DNA of 25,203 bases from WQUF01 sp031549525 (GCA_031549525.1 JAVBPQ010000164.1:1-25203), one strand, 5' to 3'. Numbered from the stretch's first letter, positions 1 through 8,050 are shown. Notes: generated from the sequence alone by a model not told the origin. Numbers and translations: made by a program.

Positions 1-329
1 CCCACACTTTGAATGGAGGCGATTAATTTTACAAGCTCATCTTTTTGAGAAAGGGGACACGGATACCAGTTTTGAGGAGCATACTCAAGGCTAGAAATAT
101 CAATATATTGAAGATTTTCATGTATATTAACACCGTAAGAAAAATTATCAGATCTCATAGCTTCAGTCTTCTTTAAGGATTCAATAACCTTTTTTCTCTC
201 TTCTTCAGTTATATCACCCTTATCATCAACCCCTAAATCGATTATCTTTGCTCTTAAAGGATCATTTTTTGCTCTTTGTTTAGGAGAAAAATCTTCTCCA
301 ATGATCACTTCTACATTAAATCCCATCAT
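1..329 (-). CDS. ParB-like domain protein, 5' part only (runs off the window)
   Basis: An open frame starts at ATG 329 and stays open to the window edge, giving 109 codons. An AAGGAG site lies 8-9 bases before the start. A second in-frame ATG follows directly. The first 70 residues are charged (KQRAKNDPLRAK, then an EEERKKVIESLKKTE helix) and I do not recognise them. The last part, YIDISSLEYAPQNW followed by ELVKLIASIQSVG, has the form of the start of a ParB/Spo0J nuclease-like domain: an 'I.I..I...' strand, a Pro/Asn-rich loop, then a helix ending in SI...G. That assignment is inference from a short stretch; the rest of the domain is outside the window. Some ParB-domain proteins come from phages or plasmids rather than chromosome segregation. 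A separate promoter and the zapA terminator isolate this gene from the pheST-zapA unit. Confidence 0.5.
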   Translation of the reverse strand, partial: MMGFNVEVIIGEDFSPKQRAKNDPLRAKIIDLGVDDKGDITEEERKKVIESLKKTEAMRSDNFSYGVNIHENLQYIDISSLEYAPQNWYPCPLSQKDELVKLIASIQSV

Positions 330-357
330 GAAAATTACTCCTTCTATTAAGCTTAAT

Positions 358-385
358 CTTATATATATATGAAAGTAAATGTTAA
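358..385 (-). promoter_or_regulatory. Possible promoter of the ParB-like gene
   Basis: On the minus strand TTAACA (385-380) is followed after 16 bases by TATAAG (363-358), 29 bases before the ATG. The region is very AT-rich, so chance matches are likely. Confidence 0.35.
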
Positions 386-400
386 AAAATGCTCTTTTAT

Positions 401-442
401 AAAAAAAGAAGGTCTTAAAAATTTTTAAAATACCTTCTTTTT
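401..442 (-). terminator. Intrinsic terminator after zapA
   Basis: AAAAAGAAGGT and its complement ACCTTCTTTTT enclose an AT-rich loop, itself partly palindromic. On the minus strand the hairpin ends in a run of seven T. It closes the pheS-pheT-zapA unit before the ParB-like gene. Because the arms end in A and T runs it could also work on the plus strand, but no plus-strand gene enters it. Confidence 0.75.
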
Positions 443-464
443 AATATTGTTATATAATAGATTT

Positions 465-779
465 TCAAACCTTTATTCCATCAATCTTACTTAATTCTTG
501 CAACTCTCTCAATTTATTTCTTAATTCTTTACATTCATCTTCAAGCTTAGACTTCTCTATATGAACCTTTTTTAATTCTTCTGATGTCTTTAACATTTCA
601 TCCATAGAATTAAGTGCAGTAAGTACATACAACTCATTAACGCTTAGTTTACTATTTTTTCCATGTAATTTGTTATAAAGCGCTTCAACCAGTTTTGCAA
701 CCTTAAGAATATACTCAGAATCTTCTGGACCTTTGATTTTGAGATGTATACCATTAATTGTAACACTTACAACGTTCAT
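465..779 (-). CDS. zapA: Cell division protein ZapA
   Basis: This 104-residue protein has the ZapA layout. A short N-terminal domain (VVSVTINGIHLKIKGPEDSEYILKVAKLVE) matches the ZapA 'I.G..Y.IKG...EYI..VA..V' pattern, and a charged coiled coil runs from about residue 60 to 95. ZapA binds FtsZ at midcell and bundles its filaments, stabilising the Z ring. The frame stays open to a GTG at 788, but the GAAAGGG ribosome site lies almost on that codon and 8 bases before ATG 779, so 779 is the better start. The gene follows pheT by 67 bases, the usual firmicute position. A possible own promoter lies in that gap. Confidence 0.88.
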   Translation of the reverse strand: MNVVSVTINGIHLKIKGPEDSEYILKVAKLVEALYNKLHGKNSKLSVNELYVLTALNSMDEMLKTSEELKKVHIEKSKLEDECKELRNKLRELQELSKIDGIKV

Positions 780-808
780 AGAAAGCACCCTTTCAGATTT
801 ATAAGGTT

Positions 809-837
809 ATTTTAACATAAACTTACTATAATGTGAA
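809..837 (-). promoter_or_regulatory. Possible zapA promoter
   Basis: On the minus strand TTCACA (837-832) is separated by 17 bases from TAAAAT (814-809), with TG one base before the -10 box. Each hexamer is one mismatch from the sigma-A consensus. It lies in the pheT-zapA gap, so zapA could be expressed independently of the T-box-controlled pheST transcript. Confidence 0.45.
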
Positions 838-846
838 ATAAATTTT

Positions 847-3207
847 TCACCTTAATTCAGCATTAAATTTGTTTTCAACAGATTTTACCACTTTATTATG
901 CACAATATTTATTTCTTCATCTGTTAATGTCTTTTTACTACTTCTATAACTTATGCTAAATGTGACACTTTTCTTTCCATTAGGTATTTGGGAACCTCTA
1001 TATACATCTATTAATGTCACATTTTCTATTAAATCTGAAATCATATATATCAATTCCTTAGCTTTTACAGACAGCACCTCTTCAGCTATCATAAAAGAAA
1101 TATCTCTTTGAGTTGCAGGATATTTTGGAAGAGTTATATATTTAAATCCTTCAGGTATATTTTTAAGCAAAATATCTAAATTTATCTCTGCTACAAAACA
1201 AGGGGTATCTATATCATAATTTTTTAAAACATCAGGATGTATTTCACCAAATACTCCTGCATTTTTTCCTTTTATAATAAGCGCTGCAGTCTTGCCTGGG
1301 TGAAAGGACGGATTTATTTCTCTATCATAGGTTTCTTTCCTTATTTTAAAGGTTTCAATTATGGTTTCAATTATTCCTTTTAAATTATAAAAATCTCCAT
1401 TACCATACATACCAATTGTCAGTGTATTCACTTCATTTGGCAATTTTTCACCTTGTTTTAAATATCTCTTCCCTATTTCAAACAGCCTTGCGCTTTTATT
1501 GTTCCTCGCATAATTTCTTGAAAGTCCCTCTAGTATTGAACATAGGCTTGTAGTTCTCATTATGCTGTAATCTTCTCCAAGAGGATTTTTTATGACTATA
1601 GCATCTCTTAAACTAGAATTCTTTGGTATATTTAGTTTATCAAAACATTTAGGAGATACAAAAGGATAGTTTATAGCTTGATTAAGACCACAACCTATAA
1701 GAGTATCTTCCAGCTTTCTCATAAATTTTTGTTTAAAGTTTTCACCAGAGGTGGTTATTATTACTTTATCGTATGTTTTTGGAATATTGTTATAGCCATA
1801 CATTCTAGCAACTTCTTCTGCAATATCTTCTTTTAATGCTATATCTCTTCTAAAGGTTGGAACATCTATTAAAAGGTTATCCTCTGAGATTTCTGTCTTT
1901 AATTCAAGTTTATCAAGATATCCTTTCATCTTTTCACAGGGGATATCTATACCTAAAAATCTATTTATATAGTCCCTTGATACCTTAAGCTTTGATGGGT
2001 GAATTACTTTCTCATATACATCAATAACTCCTTCCATCACATCTCCTATTTCATATTTTAAAATTAAATGTGCAATTCTATTTTTTACAACCTCACACAT
2101 ATTTTCATCTAGACCCTTTTCAAATCTAGTAGATGCTTCAGTTCTAAGAGCTAGTGCATCAGAGCTTCTTCTTATATTATAGCTGTCAAAGTTTGCAATT
2201 TCAATCACTACTTCCTTTGTATCTTCTTTTATTTCAGAATTTAAGCCACCCATGATACCTGCAAGCCCTATTGTATTTTCTCCATCCTTTATCCTTAAGC
2301 AATTCTTTGGAAGCTTTCTTTCAATACCATCTAAAGTAGTAAATATTTCACCTTCAAAACCTGTATCTACAGCTATTATACCTGACTTTATTTCTCTCCT
2401 ATCAAATGCATGGATAGGGATTCCATATTCTAACATCACAAAATTTGTAATATCAACAAGATTATTTATAGCCCTGATACCAGCTTCATTTAACCTTGTC
2501 TTTATAAATTCATCGCTTTCTTTGATATTTATATTTTTAACACCAAGAGCTATATATCTTCTGCATAAATCGTTTCTAATTTCGATCTTTAAAGTGTCTG
2601 AAAGATTTTCCTTAGAATTTGGTGTATAATCTGTATCAGGATATCTTAGGTTAGAATCTATATTAGCTGAAGTTTCCCTTGCTATACCTATTATGCTTAA
2701 ACAATCTGGTCTATTTGAGGTTATTTCAAAATCTATTACCTCTGAATTTAATCTTAAATAATCTTTGATATCACATCCAATGGGAGCATCATTAGGAAGT
2801 ATCATAAGACCATGGGTCCCATCTTCTAAAAGTCCTAGTTCTTCACATGAGCAGAACATTCCATTTGATAAAACTCCTCTTAACTTTCCTCTTTTAATCT
2901 CCTTTCCTCCATGAAGCTTTGCTCCATGAAGAGCAAGAGGTATTTTATCATTTTCTTTCATATTGGTAGCAGCTGTTACAATCTGCAGCGTCTCATTTCC
3001 AACATTAGCTTGACAAACAAATAATTTATCTGCAGCTTCATGTTTTTCTACCTTTACAACTTGGCTTACTACCACATTTAAAATTTCATCTCCATTTGTT
3101 ATTATCTCTTCAACCTTTGAGCCTGTTAAAGTCAAAATATCACAAAGCTCCTTAGTGTTTATATTTATATCTACATAGTCTCTTAGCCAATTAACTGGTA
3201 CTTTCAT
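847..3207 (-). CDS. pheT: Phenylalanine--tRNA ligase beta subunit
   Basis: This 786-residue protein is full length for the bacterial beta subunit, which pairs with PheS in an alpha2-beta2 enzyme charging tRNA-Phe. Visible domains are the N-terminal MKVPVNWLRDYVDI; an OB-fold tRNA-binding domain (about 40-150, VVVSQVVKVEKHEAADKLFVC); the B3/B4 editing region (about 205-390, with NNLVDITNFVMLEYGIPIHAFD and TEASTRFEKGLD); the B5 domain (about 400-475); the catalytic-like domain (about 480-680, FLARLFEIG-type segment here SARLFEIGKRY); and a C-terminal ferredoxin-like anticodon-binding domain (about 690-786, LPKYPATQRDISFMI). A GTG three codons upstream is in frame, but AAGGAG lies 8 bases before ATG 3207, which I take as the start. 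It begins 12 bases after the pheS stop, so the two are co-transcribed under the phenylalanine T-box. Confidence 0.97.
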   Translation of the reverse strand: MKVPVNWLRDYVDININTKELCDILTLTGSKVEEIITNGDEILNVVVSQVVKVEKHEAADKLFVCQANVGNETLQIVTAATNMKENDKIPLALHGAKLHGGKEIKRGKLRGVLSNGMFCSCEELGLLEDGTHGLMILPNDAPIGCDIKDYLRLNSEVIDFEITSNRPDCLSIIGIARETSANIDSNLRYPDTDYTPNSKENLSDTLKIEIRNDLCRRYIALGVKNINIKESDEFIKTRLNEAGIRAINNLVDITNFVMLEYGIPIHAFDRREIKSGIIAVDTGFEGEIFTTLDGIERKLPKNCLRIKDGENTIGLAGIMGGLNSEIKEDTKEVVIEIANFDSYNIRRSSDALALRTEASTRFEKGLDENMCEVVKNRIAHLILKYEIGDVMEGVIDVYEKVIHPSKLKVSRDYINRFLGIDIPCEKMKGYLDKLELKTEISEDNLLIDVPTFRRDIALKEDIAEEVARMYGYNNIPKTYDKVIITTSGENFKQKFMRKLEDTLIGCGLNQAINYPFVSPKCFDKLNIPKNSSLRDAIVIKNPLGEDYSIMRTTSLCSILEGLSRNYARNNKSARLFEIGKRYLKQGEKLPNEVNTLTIGMYGNGDFYNLKGIIETIIETFKIRKETYDREINPSFHPGKTAALIIKGKNAGVFGEIHPDVLKNYDIDTPCFVAEINLDILLKNIPEGFKYITLPKYPATQRDISFMIAEEVLSVKAKELIYMISDLIENVTLIDVYRGSQIPNGKKSVTFSISYRSSKKTLTDEEINIVHNKVVKSVENKFNAELR

Positions 3208-3219
3208 ACATATCACTCC

Positions 3220-4290
3220 TTAAAACTGATCTAAAAATCTCATATCGCTTTCAAATAGATGCTTCACATGATCTATTCCATACTTCATCATTACCATCCT
3301 ATCTATTCCCATACCAAATGCAAAGCCTGAATAAATATCAGGATCTATACCACAATTCTCTAAAACCTTTGGATGAACCATACCGCATCCTAAAAGCTCA
3401 ATCCATCCGCTGCTTTTGCAGACACTACAACCTTTTCCATTACACACAAAGCAGCTTATATCCATCTCCGCAGAAGGCTCTGTAAACGGAAAATGATGAG
3501 GCCTGAATTTAGTCTTTACATTCTCTCCAAACATCCTCTTTGCCATTAATTCTAGTGTTCCTTTTAAATCAGAAAAAGTAACACCTTTATCTATAACAAG
3601 ACCCTCTATCTGGTGAAAAGCTGGAGAATGGGTAGCATCTAAGTCATCTGTTCTAAATGTCTTTCCTGGTGCTATTATCTTTATTGGAGGTTTTGTCATT
3701 TCCATAGTTCTAACTTGAACTGGCGAAGTGTGAGTTCTTAAAACCACATCATCTTCTATATAAAATGTGTCACTTTGACCTCTTGCAGGATGAGTTATTG
3801 GAATATTTAAGGCTTCAAAGTTATAATAATCAAGCTCAATTTCAGGACCTTCTTCAATTTTATAGCCAAGGCTTAAAAATATATCCTTAGCATCATTTAA
3901 AGCAGAAGACAGCGGATGTCTATGACCTGTAAAATTTCTAACTCCAGGAAGAGATATATCTATTATTTCATTTTTTAGTTTATCTTCCTTTTCCCTCTCC
4001 TTTATAGCCGTTATCTTCTCGTCTATCATGTCTTCAAGCTCTCTCTTAACATCATTGACTAATTTGCCTATCTCAGGCCTTTTATCTTTTGGAATATTTC
4101 CTAAGCATTTTAAGATGCTTGTAATATCTCCTGACTTTCCTAAACATTTAACCCTGATTTCATTTATAAATTCTAAATCTTTACCCTCTAATGTTTCATC
4201 TAAATCTTCTAATTTTAAGATGGGGTTAAGTTCAGATATGCTGCAGCATTTTTCAAAATTTTCCATTATTATTTCTCTTAGTTTGCTCAT
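3220..4290 (-). CDS. pheS: Phenylalanine--tRNA ligase alpha subunit
   Basis: This 356-residue protein is the catalytic alpha subunit, which makes Phe-AMP and transfers Phe to tRNA. The N-terminal coiled-coil arm covers about residues 1-100 (RVKCLGKSGDITSILK). The class II core follows with FTGHRHPLSSALNDAKDIF, motif 2 (FRTDDLDATHSPAFHQIEGL) and motif 3 (GFAFGMGIDRMVMMKYGI). It ends in the usual DMRFLDQF. The CFVCNGKGCSVCKSSGW segment is a cysteine-containing loop common in firmicute PheS. AAAGGAGG lies 6 bases before the ATG. It is the first gene of pheS-pheT and is preceded by a T-box leader. Confidence 0.98.
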   Translation of the reverse strand: MSKLREIIMENFEKCCSISELNPILKLEDLDETLEGKDLEFINEIRVKCLGKSGDITSILKCLGNIPKDKRPEIGKLVNDVKRELEDMIDEKITAIKEREKEDKLKNEIIDISLPGVRNFTGHRHPLSSALNDAKDIFLSLGYKIEEGPEIELDYYNFEALNIPITHPARGQSDTFYIEDDVVLRTHTSPVQVRTMEMTKPPIKIIAPGKTFRTDDLDATHSPAFHQIEGLVIDKGVTFSDLKGTLELMAKRMFGENVKTKFRPHHFPFTEPSAEMDISCFVCNGKGCSVCKSSGWIELLGCGMVHPKVLENCGIDPDIYSGFAFGMGIDRMVMMKYGIDHVKHLFESDMRFLDQF

Positions 4291-4312
4291 TGCTTTCCTC
4301 CTTTAAATAAAT

Positions 4313-4539
4313 AAAAAAACCCATCCCAAAAATGGGACGAGCTTAACCGTGGTTCCACCCAAATTGGCATAAAAAATTTATGCCCACTCTTTTATAACGG
4401 AATTACCGCTTAAGACTACTTTTATTTTCACCTTAAGGACTCAAGGAGCGAACTTCTTCTATTTAATCCATAGAAAAGCTTTCAGCAAATTACTCTTCCT
4501 CTCTTTATGGATACCCATAGCTTACTCTCTCCATCATTG
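4313..4539 (-). promoter_or_regulatory. T-box riboswitch, phenylalanine (pheS leader)
   Basis: The minus-strand leader has the T-box parts in order. A GA-rich Stem I start (GATGGAGAGAGTAAG, about 4535-4521) is followed by the apical AGGAAGAGTAA...GCTGAAAGC segment. The specifier-loop strand reads GAAGTTCGCTCC, placing the Phe codon TTC at 4452-4450. The T-box proper, GGGTGGAACCACGG, is at 4360-4347. A terminator hairpin (CGTCCC with GGGATG) then runs into seven T at 4319-4313. In this family uncharged tRNA-Phe reads the specifier and its NCCA end pairs with the T-box bulge, favouring the antiterminator and pheST transcription. The variable bulge base is A (4354); see findings. Confidence 0.93.
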
Positions 4540-5316
4540 TCTAATTATTCTTTTTCTCATAGCTTCATATATGATTATACCAGAGGCAACTGAAACATTT
4601 AACGACTCTGCTCCGCCAGGCATTGGAATCCTAAAATCTTCATTTACAAAGCTAAGAGCTTTATCAGTTATACCTTTTCCCTCATTACCAAATATTATAA
4701 CAACTTTTCCGGTAAAATCAATATCATAAAAATCTTTTTTTGAATTTAAGGAACCTGCAATTACTCTATAACCACTATCCTTAAGAGTGCTTAAATAATA
4801 AAATCCCTCATCTATAAAATATGGCACATGAAAAATTGAGCCCATGGAAGCTCTTATCACTTTATCATTTAAAATATCAACACACCCTTTTGAGGCTATA
4901 ACTCCAGTTATTCCTGCTGCATGTGATGTCCTTATTATTGTGCCCATATTTCCTGGATCTTGTATTGAATCAAGATAGACATAAACCTCAGTTGTTATGT
5001 CAAATTTAAAATTTTTCGAAAAAATCACTGCTATTATCCCTTGAGGAGTTTCAGTCTGACACATAGATTTAAATATAGAATCTTTTATAATATATACATT
5101 CCCTCTATAAGACTCTTTTATATAGCTCCTTTTCCATTCTTCTTCAGCACTCTCTGATATTATTATCATGTGTATAGAAAAAATAGATTTAACCGCTTCT
5201 TTAACGAGTTTCCATCCTTCTATTAGAAATTTCTTTTCTTCAATCCTATATTTTTTTAAATGTAATTTTTTAATATCTTTTATCAATTTATTCTCTGTAT
5301 CTATTTTAACTATCAT
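4534..5316 (-). CDS. SpoU/TrmH-family RNA 2'-O-ribose methyltransferase (YsgA type)
   Basis: This 260-residue protein has two parts. An N-terminal substrate-binding domain of about 100 residues (KKYRIEEKKFLIEGWKLVKEA) is followed by a SPOUT knot domain with all three SpoU motifs: QDPGNMGTIIRTSHAAG, VVIIFGNEGKGI and RIPMPGGAESLNVSVASGIIIYEA. These bind S-adenosylmethionine and carry the catalytic Asn, Arg and Ser. Members methylate a ribose 2'-OH in rRNA or tRNA; the target cannot be read from sequence. In Bacillus subtilis a homologue (ysgA) also lies just before pheS. Here the gene starts 9 bases after ktrA stops, behind a weak AGAAGAG site, so it is probably co-transcribed with ktrBA. Its 3' end also carries the likely pheST promoter. 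Confidence 0.93.
   Translation of the reverse strand: MIVKIDTENKLIKDIKKLHLKKYRIEEKKFLIEGWKLVKEAVKSIFSIHMIIISESAEEEWKRSYIKESYRGNVYIIKDSIFKSMCQTETPQGIIAVIFSKNFKFDITTEVYVYLDSIQDPGNMGTIIRTSHAAGITGVIASKGCVDILNDKVIRASMGSIFHVPYFIDEGFYYLSTLKDSGYRVIAGSLNSKKDFYDIDFTGKVVIIFGNEGKGITDKALSFVNEDFRIPMPGGAESLNVSVASGIIIYEAMRKRIIRQ
4574..4582 (-). promoter_or_regulatory. Probable extended -10 promoter of pheST inside the methylase gene
   Basis: TGGTATAAT lies on the minus strand at 4582-4574, a consensus TGnTATAAT. The -35 match 17 bases upstream (TTAAAT) is weak. Transcription would begin near 4566, about 30 bases before the first recognisable T-box element. The box is within the codons for the conserved SGIIIYEA segment of the upstream SpoU methylase. 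Confidence 0.55.
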
Positions 5317-5325
5317 TTCTCTTCT

Positions 5326-5985
5326 CTACTTTAGATATTTTCTAATCTGATCCATATCTTTATTTTTACATATACAAACTACTATATCACCATTTTTTAA
5401 AACATCATCATTTGTAGGTGAAACGATGATATCCTTATCTCTCTTTATAGCAACTACGCTTATGCGAAATTTTTCTCTAAAATTCATCTGGTAAATGCTC
5501 TTATTTGCCCAATCATCAGGAATTAAAAGTTCATTTACCTGATATTCGTCAGATAACTGTATATAGTCTAAAACATTTGATGAAACTATGCTATGAGCAA
5601 TTCTTATACCTAGATCATTCTCAGGTTGTATAACTTTAGTTGCCCCAATCTTTTGTAAAATCTTCGTATGAGTGCTGTTGGATGATTTAGAAATTATATA
5701 TTGAACACCAAGTTCTTTTAATGCAAGAGTTACCATTATAGATGCTTGAATATCTGAACCTATAGATACAATAGCTACATCAAAATTTGTTATTCCAAGC
5801 TGTGTTAATGCCACCTCATCAGTTGCATCAAGACAGACAGAGTGAGTTACATAATCTGCAATATCTTCTACTTTATGAACATCTATATCCACCGCAACAA
5901 CTTCACAATTTAACTTATACAAAGTCTTTGCAACAGAAGCCCCAAACCTTCCAAGCCCGATTACGATATATTGCTTATTTGCCAT
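5326..5985 (-). CDS. ktrA: Potassium uptake regulatory subunit KtrA (RCK protein)
   Basis: This 219-residue protein is the cytosolic gating ring subunit of a Ktr K+ transporter. An RCK_N Rossmann domain opens the protein (YIVIGLGRFGASVA, with the GxGRFG loop at 10-15 and VVAVDID as the acidic strand end) and binds ATP/ADP or NAD(H). An RCK_C domain (about 135-219) ends it (NELLIPDDWANKSI...GDIVVCICK). In firmicute homologues the C-domain can bind cyclic di-AMP, which closes the channel; that is family knowledge. The length fits KtrA rather than the duplicated TrkA. The gene begins 12 bases after ktrB with a GAGGTG site. I see no cyclic di-AMP riboswitch ahead of the operon. Confidence 0.94.
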   Translation of the reverse strand: MANKQYIVIGLGRFGASVAKTLYKLNCEVVAVDIDVHKVEDIADYVTHSVCLDATDEVALTQLGITNFDVAIVSIGSDIQASIMVTLALKELGVQYIISKSSNSTHTKILQKIGATKVIQPENDLGIRIAHSIVSSNVLDYIQLSDEYQVNELLIPDDWANKSIYQMNFREKFRISVVAIKRDKDIIVSPTNDDVLKNGDIVVCICKNKDMDQIRKYLK

Positions 5986-5997
5986 ATTTTTTCACCT

Positions 5998-7362
5998 CTA
6001 GCCAATTAATATTTTTTCTTCAGGATATTTAAAATGATCAGCTTTTTTAGCTTTGCCTAATGCTAATGCAACAGTAAGCGGACCAACCCTTCCTAAATAC
6101 ATAGTAAAAGCAATGAGCATTTTACTTATAGAATAAAGCTTTGGCGAATAATCTAATGATAATCCAACAGTTCCAAAGGCAGAAGTTACTTCATATAAAT
6201 ATATTTCAAGATTTCCCTTATTACCTTCTATTATACTCAATAACATAGTCATTGTTATTACTATTATAACCCCAACAATCAAAATTATAAAAGCTTTTTT
6301 GACCAAATCTTTTCCTACAGTCTTTTTAAATAGCGTGGTATCTTCATGACCCCTTATAGAACTATATATAGCTGCAAGTACAAGAGAGAAAGTCACTGTT
6401 TTAATTCCTCCTGCAGTTGAACCTGGAGAGCCTCCTATAAACATATATATAATTGTAAGAAACCGGCTTGCACCAATCATAGATGTTGCATTTAAAGAAG
6501 AAAATCCTGCAGTTCTTGGTGTAACTGATGCAAAAAAAGAATTTAGAAGTTTATGACCTATTCCCATAGTCCCCATAGTTTCTGGATTATTATACTCAAA
6601 AATAAAAAACAATATCATTCCTCCAAAGATTAAAACTATTGTGGTTGTAAGCGCTAGCTTAGTATGGAGTGATATTTTTCTTTTTGATTTATTATATGCA
6701 TATAGCTCAAGTACAACTCCAAATCCCATACCGCCTATTATGATAAGCATAGCAATACAAATTATAACTATGGGATTAGTGTTAAAACTTATCATATTTT
6801 TAAATGGACCATATTCTTTACCAAAAATATCAAAACCTGCATTGCAAAATGCAGATACTGAATGAAAAATACTATAATAAATGCCTTTTAAAAAACCTAT
6901 TTTAGGTATAAATTGCGTTGCTAAAATAACAGCAGCAAGCCCCTCAACTCCAAAAGTAAATATCAATATGCTCTTTGTCATCTTGACGAGACCTTGAATA
7001 TTTAAAGAATTAAAAGCTTCCTGAATTATAAGTCTCTCAGAAATAGTGACCCTACGCCCTACCATTAAAGCAATTAATGTAGAAAAAGTCATAAATCCTA
7101 ACCCGCCGATTTGGATTAAAAGCATAATTACAGTTCTTCCAAAATAATTCCAGTGAATCCCTGAATCTAAAGTAACAAGACCAGTTACACATAGAGCAGA
7201 AGTTGCAGTAAAGATACAATCAATAAACGATGTATGTTTACCACTATTCGTGGAAATAGGTAAGGTGAGAAGTATAGCTCCAATCAGTATTATAATAGCA
7301 AATCCAATAGATAAAACCTGCACTGGAGTTAGCTTAAATTTATTTATAAAACTTTCTTTCAT
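5998..7362 (-). CDS. ktrB: Potassium uptake channel-like subunit KtrB (TrkH/KtrB family)
   Basis: This 454-residue integral membrane protein has the four-repeat M1-P-M2 architecture of KtrB. Four selectivity-filter loops are visible in order: SALCVTGL, SAFCNAGF, VTPRTAGF and SAFGTVGL. Each has the conserved glycine, and a flexible gly-rich region follows repeat 3 (FIGGSPGSTAGGIKT). It would carry K+ (in many homologues with Na+ dependence) across the cytoplasmic membrane, assembled as a dimer on the KtrA ring. An AGGGG site precedes the ATG by 7 bases. The gene leads a ktrB-ktrA-methylase unit and has its own promoter after rplT. Confidence 0.95.
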   Translation of the reverse strand: MKESFINKFKLTPVQVLSIGFAIIILIGAILLTLPISTNSGKHTSFIDCIFTATSALCVTGLVTLDSGIHWNYFGRTVIMLLIQIGGLGFMTFSTLIALMVGRRVTISERLIIQEAFNSLNIQGLVKMTKSILIFTFGVEGLAAVILATQFIPKIGFLKGIYYSIFHSVSAFCNAGFDIFGKEYGPFKNMISFNTNPIVIICIAMLIIIGGMGFGVVLELYAYNKSKRKISLHTKLALTTTIVLIFGGMILFFIFEYNNPETMGTMGIGHKLLNSFFASVTPRTAGFSSLNATSMIGASRFLTIIYMFIGGSPGSTAGGIKTVTFSLVLAAIYSSIRGHEDTTLFKKTVGKDLVKKAFIILIVGVIIVITMTMLLSIIEGNKGNLEIYLYEVTSAFGTVGLSLDYSPKLYSISKMLIAFTMYLGRVGPLTVALALGKAKKADHFKYPEEKILIG

Positions 7363-7397
7363 TAATGTACCCCTAACTTATTTAGTAATAAGTTAAT

Positions 7398-7426
7398 ATT
7401 ATACTTTTATATAGTCTAAAAATCAA
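7398..7426 (-). promoter_or_regulatory. Sigma-A promoter of ktrB-ktrA
   Basis: On the minus strand TTGATT (7426-7421), a 17-base spacer and TATAAT (7403-7398) lie 35 bases before the ktrB ATG. The leader would be about 30 bases, too short for a structured riboswitch. Confidence 0.65.
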
Positions 7427-7464
7427 AAAGCTGAAAAGACAAATAACATCTTAAACAGCCCTTT
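7425..7464 (-). terminator. Weak possible terminator after rplT
   Basis: AAAGGGCTG and CAGCTTTTT can pair (nine pairs, two of them G-U) around a 22-base loop, with a T-rich tail. It overlaps the -35 box of the ktrB promoter. The large loop and G-U pairs make it a poor hairpin. Confidence 0.3.
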
Positions 7465-7470
7465 AATCGA

Positions 7471-7827
7471 TTAAGCAAGTTCTTTTTTTGCAATATCTAC
7501 AAGTTTAGTAAATGCATTAGGGTCATGAACAGCAATCTCTGAAAGCATCTTTCTATTCATTTCGATACCTGCAAGTTTCATTCCATTCATAAATTTAGAG
7601 TATGAAAGCCCATTTATCCTTGTTGCTGCATTTATTCTTGCAATCCATAACCTTCTAAAATCTCTCTTTTTTAACTTTCTTCCTACATAAGCATGCCTTA
7701 AAGCTCTTATTACAGTTTCATTTGCACTTTTAAATAACTTAGATCTACCACCGTAATAACCTTTAGCCATCTTTAATACTTTTCTATGATTTTTACGAGC
7801 ATGAACAGCTCTTTTTACTCTTGCCAT
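7471..7827 (-). CDS. rplT: 50S ribosomal protein L20
   Basis: This 118-residue basic protein is full-length L20, needed for early 50S assembly. It shows MARVKRAV, RKNHRKVLKMAKGYYGGRSKL, the RDFRRLWIARINAATRINGLSYS helix and the C-terminal globular part (AGIEMNRKMLSEIAVHDPNAFTKLV). It is the last gene of infC-rpmI-rplT, 25 bases after rpmI with an AGGAGGAGG site. In Bacillus free L20 represses this operon by binding the infC leader, so the leader upstream of infC here is its likely autoregulatory target. Confidence 0.98.
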   Translation of the reverse strand: MARVKRAVHARKNHRKVLKMAKGYYGGRSKLFKSANETVIRALRHAYVGRKLKKRDFRRLWIARINAATRINGLSYSKFMNGMKLAGIEMNRKMLSEIAVHDPNAFTKLVDIAKKELA

Positions 7828-7852
7828 TTGAATTTCCTCCTCCTAATAAGAA

Positions 7853-8050
7853 CTAAGTATATGGTAACAGCTTTTTAAATGTCTTAAGATGTGTTTCAGG
7901 AACCAGCCCGCCCTTCTTAAGTCTTCTCTTATTTTTAGATGATTTTTTGATTAAAAAGTGGCTCTTATAAGCTTTAGCTCTTTTAAATTGTCCTGTTCCA
8001 GTCCTTTTAAATCTCTTAGCTGCACCTCTGTGTGTCTTCATTTTAGGCAT
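7853..8050 (-). CDS. rpmI: 50S ribosomal protein L35
   Basis: This 65-residue, strongly basic protein has the L35 pattern MPKMKTHRGAAKRFKRTGTGQFKR followed by KSHFLIKKSSKNKRRL and a conserved C-terminus. It is a structural protein of the large ribosomal subunit. It lies between infC (19 bases) and rplT, behind a GGAGGA site. Small size and composition are normal for the family. Confidence 0.98.
   Translation of the reverse strand: MPKMKTHRGAAKRFKRTGTGQFKRAKAYKSHFLIKKSSKNKRRLKKGGLVPETHLKTFKKLLPYT

Noticed and set aside
465..788. zapA starting at GTG 788
   Set aside because: The GAAAGGG site almost touches that GTG but is ideally spaced for ATG 779.
2252..2629. Plus-strand frame of 125 codons opposite pheT
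   Set aside because: Lies wholly opposite a conserved gene, has no convincing ribosome site and its residues show no family features.
4028..4306. Plus-strand frame opposite the pheS start
   Set aside because: Antisense shadow of PheS; Ser/Leu/Phe-rich composition is what the opposite strand of this gene would give.
4313..4342. Dispersed repeat shared by the pheS and thrS leaders (with 10707-10736)
   Set aside because: The similarity is the conserved T-box terminator stem, not a mobile or repeat element.
7363..7400. Cyclic di-AMP riboswitch ahead of ktrB
   Set aside because: The predicted leader is only about 30 bases, too short for that class.
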